A stretch of 5,269 nt of DNA from Sulfurimonas sp. (lineage in GTDB: Bacteria; Campylobacterota; Campylobacteria; Campylobacterales; Sulfurimonadaceae). The stretch is from assembly GCA_027858865.1 (NCBI GenBank), contig JAQIBW010000028.1:1-5269 (forward strand). The letters are read 5' to 3'. Every line of letters begins with the position of its first letter. Position 1 is the first letter of the stretch. Below the pieces are notes generated by a model, which saw nothing but the letters and a program-made list of their open reading frames with translations, was not told the origin of the DNA and ran no database searches. The position numbers and the translations under genes are program-made. Of this stretch, positions 1 to 4,589 are shown in pieces.

Positions 1-421
1 CTAACTCTTCTATGGCGTTGAAATATTTTTGCCAGATAACATCTATGCTCTCATTCTTATAATGACCTATGAACTCGGGGTTATCAAAGCCCCACTCATC
101 TATGAAGTGAACAGAACCTATAAGGTAGTCGACATCGGAATTTAAAACTCTTTGGTCCATGTGACCTGCAAGATAGTCAACTTCATAAGCCAGTAATATT
201 TCTATCTTGTCTTTATACTTTTCTTTTGCATCCAGTACAGCTTTTTTATACTCTTTCATCTCTTCAAAGTTCATACGATATTTTGTATCGAAATCCATAG
301 GGGCATGGTCTGAAAAACCAAAATATTTAGTACCGGATTCTATGGCTTTTTCAACATACTCAAATATTTCTCCCTCCGCATGATTACAAAGTGGAGTATG
401 GTTGTGTAAATCGACTATCAT
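1..421 (-). CDS. PHP-family phosphatase, HisJ (histidinol-phosphatase)-like, N-terminal 140 residues
   Basis: Reading the complement from the ATG at 421-419 gives 140 open codons that run off the left edge. The protein begins MIVDLHNHTPLCNHAEG, which is the HxH motif I of the PHP metal-dependent phosphoesterase family (H6, H8, with H14 following). GFSDHAP at 35-41 supplies D38/H39, E80 lies in LAYEVDY, and H105 lies in IGSVHF. These are the usual ligands of the PHP trinuclear metal site. The overall pattern matches the HisJ/HisK-type histidinol-phosphatase, which makes L-histidinol in the cytoplasm. Family members are about 260-280 residues, so roughly half is present. A Shine-Dalgarno AGAGG (complement of 429-433) sits 7 nt before the start. 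The gene is divergent from cheZ and is probably transcribed from the shared region at 461-468. Other PHP phosphoesterases cannot be excluded, because specificity residues may lie in the missing half. Confidence 0.85.
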   Translation of the reverse strand, partial: MIVDLHNHTPLCNHAEGEIFEYVEKAIESGTKYFGFSDHAPMDFDTKYRMNFEEMKEYKKAVLDAKEKYKDKIEILLAYEVDYLAGHMDQRVLNSDVDYLIGSVHFIDEWGFDNPEFIGHYKNESIDVIWQKYFNAIEEL

Positions 422-460
422 TTTGCTGCCTCTAAAATAAAACTTATAGATTTTTATGCT

Positions 461-468
461 ATTATAAT
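461..468. promoter_or_regulatory. Divergent promoter region with a shared palindromic -10
   Basis: The 78-nt gap between two divergent genes contains ATTATAAT, an octamer equal to its own reverse complement. It gives TATAAT at 463-468 on the plus strand (about 32 nt before the cheZ ATG) and TATAAT at 466-461 on the minus strand (about 40 nt before the PHP gene ATG). No convincing -35 hexamer is seen for either direction, which is common for sigma-70 promoters of Campylobacterota. The surroundings are A/T-rich. Use in both directions is an inference from position and sequence. Confidence 0.55.
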
Positions 469-499
469 GAAATTAAATAAATTTTGCTAGGGAATTAAA

Positions 500-1192
500 A
501 TGACTCAAGAAGAACTAGACGCTATGATGAGTGGGGAAATCGACGATATTGATGGACTAGAAGAAGAGAGTTCAGAAGAGATTACTGAGGAACCTGCACC
601 TTTAAATGGCTCAGTAGATGATACTCTTCCAAGTGGTTACAACGAAGGCACCTCACATCACTGGCCACTTCCTGCAACAGATGAAAACAAGATGGTTCAT
701 CAGCTTGATGATGTAACAAAAGAGAGTGAAGCGAAAGCTAGTGAGATTTTTGACATTATTGAAGTTATTAGTAATGACTTGATGGAGAAAGAGGAAAATC
801 TTGGCAATGTTGTAGAAGTTATTACTTCAAACATTGAGTTATTTACCACTCTTAGTAAAAAATTCCCTGATGTTGAAGCTTTTAAAACTCAGTTAGAGAA
901 AAATGAAGCTGCACTTGAGGACACTAATGAGACTTTAGAAATGCTTCAAACCAGTGGTGACTCAATAATGAGTGTTATGGATATTATGCAGTACCAAGAT
1001 ATCCATCGTCAAAAGATAGAACGTGTTATTAATGTAATGCGTGCTCTTTCTACATATATGAATACTCTCTTTGAAGGTAAAATCGACGATGAAAAAAGAG
1101 TTTCATCAGCGCAACACATTGCAGGTGATACACATAATGATGTAGCATCTACAGATGATATCGAAGCATTATTAGAACAGTTTGCAAAATAA
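500..1192 (+). CDS. cheZ: CheZ-type CheY-P phosphatase (epsilonproteobacterial remote homologue)
   Basis: This 230-residue acidic, helix-rich cytoplasmic protein should dephosphorylate CheY-P and so terminate chemotactic signalling. The long helical region (about 75-195) ends in MDIMQYQDIHRQKIERVI, which aligns with the CheZ active-site helix. The DxxxQ pair D167/Q171 corresponds to the catalytic Asp143/Gln147 of E. coli CheZ. The C-terminal tail after a variable linker (TDDIEALLEQF, about 218-228) resembles the amphipathic CheY-binding peptide at the end of CheZ. The N-terminus (TQEELDAMMSG) resembles the CheY-binding peptide of FliM. The start is supported by the SD AGGGA at 489-493, 6 nt upstream. 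The gene is first in the operon, and its stop overlaps the trhP start (TAATG). C. jejuni Cj0700 and H. pylori HP0170 hold the same place beside a U32 gene. The call rests on motif and synteny, since overall identity to E. coli CheZ is low. Confidence 0.85.
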   Translation: MTQEELDAMMSGEIDDIDGLEEESSEEITEEPAPLNGSVDDTLPSGYNEGTSHHWPLPATDENKMVHQLDDVTKESEAKASEIFDIIEVISNDLMEKEENLGNVVEVITSNIELFTTLSKKFPDVEAFKTQLEKNEAALEDTNETLEMLQTSGDSIMSVMDIMQYQDIHRQKIERVINVMRALSTYMNTLFEGKIDDEKRVSSAQHIAGDTHNDVASTDDIEALLEQFAK

Positions 1193-3108
1193 TGCGTAAA
1201 GTAGAACTACTATCTCCAGCGGGAACGCTGGAAAAACTAAAAATTGCAATTGATTTTGGTGCAGATGCTGTTTATGGTGGAGTGAGTCACTTCTCTCTTC
1301 GTATCCGTTCGGGTAAAGAGTTTAGTATGGAGGATTTTAAAGAGGGCATAGACTATGCTCATGCACGCGGTAAAAAAGTCTATACAACTATAAATGGTTT
1401 TCCATTTAATTCCCAAATCTCACTTCTTAAAAAACATATTTTAGCGATGGCAGAGCTTAAGCCAGATGCTTTCATCGTCGCTACTCCCGGTGTTTTAAAA
1501 CTTTGTAATGACCTAGCACCTCAAATTCCTCTGCATCTATCGACTCAAGCAAATGTTATGAATGTCTTAGATGCCCAAATTTACTATGATATGGGTGCTA
1601 CTCGTATTATTACAGCTCGTGAAATCTCTTTAAAAGATTTAGTTGCTATTAAGACAGAAATTCCGGACTTAGAGCTAGAAGTTTTTGCTCATGGATCTAT
1701 GTGTTTTGCTTATAGCGGAAGATGTCTTATCTCAACTCTGCAAAGCGGTCGGGTTCCTAATCGTGGTTCTTGTGCTAATGATTGTCGATTTGATTATGAG
1801 TTATATGCTGCAAACCCTGAAACTGGAACGCTCTTTAGACTTGACGAAGAAGAGGGTGTTGGTACTTACATAATGAATGCAAAAGATCTTAACCTTGCTT
1901 CACATATGAAAGAGATACTTGATAGTGGTGTTGTAGATTCTGTAAAAATAGAAGGTCGTACAAAAACAGCTTACTATGCTGCTACTACAGCTAAAGCTTA
2001 TAGAATGGCTTTAGATGATTATTATAATGATATAGAAGATGTTGATAAATATCAGTATGAACTGGAGTCACTGCAAAACCGTGGTTATACAGATGCTTAT
2101 CTTATCTCAAGACCCTTTGAGAAACATGATACTCAGAGTCTAGACTTTACTATGCAACTTGGAACACACCAAGTTTCTGGTCAGGTGAACGTTGAGGGAA
2201 CGCACTTTTTATGTAAGTATAAAACTCTACCAAATGATGAGATGGAAGTAGTATTTCCTCTTGGCTCAGTTGTTGATATAGTAGACAATGATATTGGTAC
2301 AACTTATGAAAGAGATGGAAAATTTTACCTAAAATTAAAACAATTAAAAGCGCAAAATGGAAAAATCTGGGAAGAAGTTCATAGTGGAAATGTAAACCCT
2401 ATAGCACTGCCAACCAAGTTCCCATCATATACTTTTTTTAGAGTTCCTGCACATCCATACATGGAAACACATCCAAAGAAACAAAAAGAGTGTATAATTT
2501 CAAAAAAAGTACATAAAGTTTTTGTTTATGTCATTTTACGGGCTCAATATTTAATGAAAATATTGGCTCCTACAAATGACAAACTTTATGCAAAGGAAAA
2601 AAATAATATGAAATTTGTATCAATTGTAATGGGCTCAAAAAGTGATTATGAAATAATGAAGTCTTGTTCTGACACACTAGAAGCTTTTGGTGTTAACTAT
2701 GAGATGATTATCTCTTCAGCTCACCGCTCACCAGAGAGAACAGCAACTTATATACTAGAAGCTGAGGCAAAAGGTGCTCAGGTATTTATCGCTGCTGCGG
2801 GTATGGCTGCCCACCTAGCTGGTGTTCTTTCTTCTAAAACTGTTAAACCTATTATCGGTGTTCCAATGTCAGCTTCTGCTTTAAGTGGAATCGATGCACT
2901 TCTTTCAACTGTACAGATGCCAGCTGGAATGCCAGTTGCTACAGTAGCTATAGGAAAAGCTGGAGCTATTAACTCTGCTTACTTAGCAATGCAGATGTTA
3001 GCACTTGATAATGAAGAGCTATCTATCAAACTTAAAGAAGATAGAGTTTCAAAAGCTAAAAAAGTTGAAATGGATTCATTAGAGATAGAGACAATTATAA
3101 AGATATAG
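1192..3108 (+). CDS. trhP: TrhP/YegQ-like U32 tRNA hydroxylation protein, open reading frame fused in frame to PurE
   Basis: Residues 1-420 form a complete U32-family protein of the TrhP (YegQ) type, needed for prephenate-dependent 5-hydroxylation of wobble uridine 34 in tRNA. Older annotations call it PrtC or collagenase-like peptidase. The N-terminal TIM-barrel begins MRKVELLSPAGTLEKL. The U32 signature is at 164-198, with HGSMC, SGRC, RGSC and NDC supplying C171, C178, C194 and C198, the probable iron-sulfur ligands. The C-terminal beta domain (about 315-417) ends with SYTFFR at 412-417. After this the frame stays open for about 55 codons with no family similarity and then enters PurE at residue 473, ending at TAG 3106-3108 (638 residues). 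Codons 441-467 lie on the palindromic repeat at 2512-2590. Deleting that repeat restores a TGA at 2609-2611 and a 446-residue protein. The start overlaps the cheZ stop (TAATG) and has no clear SD, suggesting translational coupling. I take the fusion to be recent and insertion-derived; whether fused protein is made is unknown. Confidence 0.85.
   Translation: MRKVELLSPAGTLEKLKIAIDFGADAVYGGVSHFSLRIRSGKEFSMEDFKEGIDYAHARGKKVYTTINGFPFNSQISLLKKHILAMAELKPDAFIVATPGVLKLCNDLAPQIPLHLSTQANVMNVLDAQIYYDMGATRIITAREISLKDLVAIKTEIPDLELEVFAHGSMCFAYSGRCLISTLQSGRVPNRGSCANDCRFDYELYAANPETGTLFRLDEEEGVGTYIMNAKDLNLASHMKEILDSGVVDSVKIEGRTKTAYYAATTAKAYRMALDDYYNDIEDVDKYQYELESLQNRGYTDAYLISRPFEKHDTQSLDFTMQLGTHQVSGQVNVEGTHFLCKYKTLPNDEMEVVFPLGSVVDIVDNDIGTTYERDGKFYLKLKQLKAQNGKIWEEVHSGNVNPIALPTKFPSYTFFRVPAHPYMETHPKKQKECIISKKVHKVFVYVILRAQYLMKILAPTNDKLYAKEKNNMKFVSIVMGSKSDYEIMKSCSDTLEAFGVNYEMIISSAHRSPERTATYILEAEAKGAQVFIAAAGMAAHLAGVLSSKTVKPIIGVPMSASALSGIDALLSTVQMPAGMPVATVAIGKAGAINSAYLAMQMLALDNEELSIKLKEDRVSKAKKVEMDSLEIETIIKI
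2493..2498 (+). promoter_or_regulatory. Possible internal -10 (TATAAT) ahead of purE
   Basis: A perfect TATAAT lies in the stretch after the TrhP domain, 14 nt before the palindromic repeat. A start about 7 nt downstream would give a transcript that begins just before the hairpin and carries purE. No -35 is recognised, and such hexamers occur by chance in AT-rich DNA, so this is only a candidate. Confidence 0.2.
2512..2590 (-). repeat. REP-like palindromic repeat, copy 1 (79 nt), inside the trhP-purE frame
   Basis: The outer arms CATAAAGTTT (2512-2521) and AAACTTTATG (2581-2590) are perfect reverse complements. Next come an 8-nt bulge on the left only (2522-2529), a second perfect arm GTCATTT (2530-2536) / AAATGAC (2574-2580), and a 3x3 internal loop. 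The central hairpin is GGGCTCAATATTT (2540-2552) with AAATATTGGCTCC (2558-2570), with single T bulges at 2544 and 2568 and the loop AATGA. Read on the minus strand, the element has the head GTAG (2573-2570) followed by GAGC. It aligns over its whole length with the copy at 4462-4541. No T-run follows the stem, so it is not an obvious Rho-independent terminator. It ends 2 nt before the purE SD (AAGGA, 2593-2597). Strand is assigned by the GTAG head. Confidence 0.8.
2608..3108 (+). CDS. purE: PurE, N5-carboxyaminoimidazole ribonucleotide mutase (class I), from its own start
   Basis: PurE converts N5-CAIR to CAIR in de novo purine synthesis in the cytoplasm. From the ATG at 2608 it is 166 residues, a normal class I length. 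It begins MKFVSIVMGSKSDYEIM and contains SAHRSP with the catalytic histidine H39, the AAAGMAAHLAGV loop, GVPM, QMPAGMPV and AIGKAGA, all standard PurE signatures. SD-like AAGGA at 2593-2597 lies 10 nt before the ATG, so independent initiation is plausible. The codons upstream are nevertheless open and continuous with trhP, so the same residues also form 473-638 of the 638-residue fused frame. The palindromic repeat ends 17 nt before this start. If that repeat is removed, trhP would end on the TGA of an ATGA overlap with this start. I favour a separate PurE as the main product. The residue motifs are certain; the start used in the cell is not. Confidence 0.88.
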   Translation: MKFVSIVMGSKSDYEIMKSCSDTLEAFGVNYEMIISSAHRSPERTATYILEAEAKGAQVFIAAAGMAAHLAGVLSSKTVKPIIGVPMSASALSGIDALLSTVQMPAGMPVATVAIGKAGAINSAYLAMQMLALDNEELSIKLKEDRVSKAKKVEMDSLEIETIIKI

Positions 3109-3120
3109 ATTTTTCTAAAC

Positions 3121-3126
3121 AAGGGG
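3121..3126 (+). promoter_or_regulatory. Ribosome binding site that favours the second of two tandem ATGs
   Basis: AAGGGG ends 2 nt before the ATG at 3129 but 5 nt before the ATG at 3132. The second spacing is much closer to the usual range, so translation of the downstream gene probably begins at 3132. Confidence 0.6.
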
Positions 3127-3131
3127 CAATG

Positions 3132-3602
3132 ATGAAATGGATGAGTGATGATGAATATATGGAACTTACTGGTTTAGATATTAATGCGGTCGATGATTTG
3201 TGTGACCGTAGTAAACTTACTATAAAAGTAGAAGACGGTGTCAGAATGATTGATCCGTCTAAAGGTTCACATGAAGTGGTTCCGGCTCAGCTCAGAGAAC
3301 TCTCCTCTCGTAACACTAAAGAGATGCTGGTTCAGCCAGAGTTTGTTGAAAAAACAATAGGTACCATCATCAACCTTCATGAAAAAGTCCTAGATGCTAA
3401 AGATGAAACAATCGTCTCTGTGAAAAATGAAAATGAGTTTTTAAGAGAAGCTTTAGCATCTCTTCAAGAACTATATGACGAAGACAGAAAGACTATCCAC
3501 ACCCTTCAAGAACAACTAAAACTTTCTCAACAAGAAGTTGAGTTCATGAGAAGAAAATACAAACTTATGTGGAACAAAGCAATCGACGATAATACTAACT
3601 AA
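3132..3602 (+). CDS. Conserved hypothetical protein, HTH-like N-terminus plus C-terminal coiled coil (Cj0703-like)
   Basis: This 156-residue protein (157 if the ATG at 3129 is used) has no assigned function. Its N-terminus (WMSDDEYMELTGLDINAVDDLCDRS then KL, with a following EDGVRMID strand-like segment, about residues 3-45) has the layout of a MerR/excisionase-type winged helix-turn-helix: helix, LTGL turn, second helix, then a short hairpin. A segment rich in charged and leucine/isoleucine residues follows. From about 90 to 147 the heptad-like pattern (LREALASLQELYDED, LQEQLKLSQQEVEFM) predicts a coiled coil, suggesting a dimer. There is no signal peptide or membrane segment. It starts about 23 nt after the purE stop, and its stop overlaps the next start (TAATG). 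Its place between purE and glyQ matches C. jejuni Cj0703; it may belong to the family labelled DUF3972, which I cannot confirm. A role in DNA binding is inference from shape only. Confidence 0.75.
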   Translation: MKWMSDDEYMELTGLDINAVDDLCDRSKLTIKVEDGVRMIDPSKGSHEVVPAQLRELSSRNTKEMLVQPEFVEKTIGTIINLHEKVLDAKDETIVSVKNENEFLREALASLQELYDEDRKTIHTLQEQLKLSQQEVEFMRRKYKLMWNKAIDDNTN

Positions 3603-4459
3603 TGAAAATAGATGAAGCCTGTGTTAGTTGCATAATAAACCAAAGTGTTAAAGTTGCAGATGCCATAAATGCATCTGAATCTTTAAAAGATAAAATTACA
3701 TCTACAATTAAAGAAATGAGCTCTGACTTTTCTTTTGATGATAATCCTCCAGAAATTGCATCTTATGTTTATGAGAAAATGGCTGAGATAGCTAACAAAA
3801 CTGACCTTTATGATGAAGTAAAAGCACTCTCCACAAAAAAAGCGCTCTCCTTTGTACCTCTTGTAAAAGAAGAACTTTGCAAATCTAGAGACAAACTTCT
3901 GACTGCTACAAAAACAGCCGTTGCAGGAAATGTTATAGATCTTGCCGCCGCGGTGGAATTTGACTTAGAAGAAGAACTCTCAAAAGTATTTCACACTGAG
4001 TTTGCATATAATGACTTTGACAAGTTCAGAAAAAAACTATCAGATGCTAAGAGTGTTTTAATAATAGGTGATAATGTCGGTGAACATATTTTTGACTATT
4101 TGTTTATAGAGACTTTAAAAGAGTTGTATCCAGATGCTTCATATTCATACATGGTTAGAGGAAATCCTATCATAAATGATGTAACTATGAAAGAAGCACA
4201 AGAAGCCGGATTTGATAAGCTATGCTCTTTAGTAGACAGCGGAGTTAATACCCCCGGCTTTACATATAACCGTGCAAACAGAGAATCAAAAGAGCTTTTT
4301 GATTCTGCTGATTTGGTAATATCTAAAGGTATGGGAAACTATGAGTGTATGAGTCCGTCTCACAGAAAAGATATATGCTTTTTACTTAAAGTAAAATGTG
4401 AAGTAGTCGCAAACTCATTAAACAAAGAAGTGGGCGATATAGTTTGTAAAATGGTATAA
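3602..4459 (+). CDS. DUF89 / ARMT1-like metal-dependent phosphatase (damage-control phosphatase family)
   Basis: This 285-residue cytoplasmic protein belongs to DUF89, whose characterised members are metal-dependent phosphatases proposed to remove damaged or excess sugar and nucleotide phosphates. Motifs in order are CVSC at C7/C10 (typical of the shorter prokaryotic AF1104-like subfamily), AGNVID at 108-113, IIGDNVGEHIFD at 154-165 (the DNAGE-type motif, with V in place of A; D157/N158 probably bind metal), RGNPIIND at 186-193 (N192/D193), and DLVISKGMGNYE at 237-248. The C-terminal KCEVVANSL closes the fold, so the protein looks complete. The start overlaps the previous stop (TAATG) and lacks a clear SD, implying coupled translation. 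I do not recall a DUF89 gene at the equivalent C. jejuni locus, so it may be a lineage-specific addition to the operon. The physiological substrate cannot be told from the sequence; proximity to purE makes a phosphoribosyl or nucleotide compound a reasonable guess. Confidence 0.88.
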   Translation: MKIDEACVSCIINQSVKVADAINASESLKDKITSTIKEMSSDFSFDDNPPEIASYVYEKMAEIANKTDLYDEVKALSTKKALSFVPLVKEELCKSRDKLLTATKTAVAGNVIDLAAAVEFDLEEELSKVFHTEFAYNDFDKFRKKLSDAKSVLIIGDNVGEHIFDYLFIETLKELYPDASYSYMVRGNPIINDVTMKEAQEAGFDKLCSLVDSGVNTPGFTYNRANRESKELFDSADLVISKGMGNYECMSPSHRKDICFLLKVKCEVVANSLNKEVGDIVCKMV

Positions 4460-4460
4460 T
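4452..4460 (+). promoter_or_regulatory. Candidate extended -10 promoter for glyQ
   Basis: TGGTATAAT is a perfect extended -10 (TGn-TATAAT) at the very end of the DUF89 gene, overlapping its TAA stop. Transcription would begin near 4467, inside the palindromic repeat, and run into glyQ with a leader of about 120 nt. No -35 is recognised, which fits extended -10 promoters. A second TATAAT at 4471-4476 lies in the repeat arm. Activity is unproven, and glyQ could equally be read through from the operon. Confidence 0.35.
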
Positions 4461-4461
4461 G

Positions 4462-4541
4462 CGTTTGGTTTATAATTTGTAGGAGCACTTATTTTTGAAA
4501 AAAATATGATGCCCGAAAAATTACAATAATAGAACCAAATG
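4462..4541 (+). repeat. REP-like palindromic repeat, copy 2 (80 nt), between the DUF89 gene and glyQ
   Basis: The outer arms CGTTTGGTT (4462-4470) and AACCAAATG (4533-4541) pair with one G-T wobble. The second arm is TAATTT (4473-4478) with AAATTA (4518-4523), leaving a 9-nt bulge on the right (4524-4532). The inner stem pairs GG(A)GCA (4482-4487) with TGCCC (4510-4514), with one bulged A, below an A/T hairpin (4490-4506). Head GTAG is at 4479-4482. Its reverse complement aligns with 2512-2590 at about 52 of 81 columns by hand, including 12 consecutive identical bases (GCTCCTACAAAT) and the block CGGGC. The AGGAG within it (4481-4485) looks like a Shine-Dalgarno but belongs to the repeat and has no credible gene after it. 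Confidence 0.75.
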
Positions 4542-4589
4542 TAATAAAATAATAAATTTATTAATAATAATATCAAGGCATATATTAAG
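4542..4589 (+). other. AT-rich glyQ leader with a 14-bp palindrome
   Basis: This 48-nt stretch is almost entirely A and T and includes the perfect palindrome TAATAAATTTATTA (4550-4563), followed by TAATAATA repeats. In the glyQ frame TAA at 4545-4547 closes any upstream extension. AAGG at 4575-4578 is the only SD-like motif, 5 nt before ATT 4584 and 11 nt before ATT 4590. No gene is seen. The AT-rich block may simply keep the translation start unstructured. Confidence 0.45.

Noticed and set aside
1685..1873. 62-codon open frame inside trhP
   Set aside because: It lies in another frame of the highly conserved U32 cysteine region, with no SD and no recognisable domain.
2540..2570. Rho-independent terminator between trhP and purE
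   Set aside because: The stem is convincing but no T-run follows on either strand, and purE directly downstream still needs transcription. It fits an interspersed palindrome better.
2630..2639. GGGCTCAAAA in purE as a third fragment of the repeat
   Set aside because: These bases encode the conserved GSK of the PurE MGSKSD motif, and the match does not extend to either side.
4481..4497. AGGAG as the original Shine-Dalgarno of glyQ, with about 100 nt inserted between it and the start codon
   Set aside because: The AGGAG is part of GTAGGAGC, which also occurs (complemented) in the other palindrome copy, so it belongs to the repeat. AAGG at 4575-4578 lies nearer the glyQ start.
4491..4529. Small frame after AGGAG (ATT or TTG start, or MMPEKLQ from 4506)
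   Set aside because: It is at most 12 codons, has no standard start at proper spacing, and lies in the loop and right arm of the palindrome.
2512..4541. Composite transposon with the two palindromes as ends carrying purE, the orphan and the DUF89 gene
   Set aside because: There is no transposase inside, and the gene order across copy 1 (trhP-purE-orphan) matches the ancestral Campylobacterota order, so this block did not arrive as a unit.
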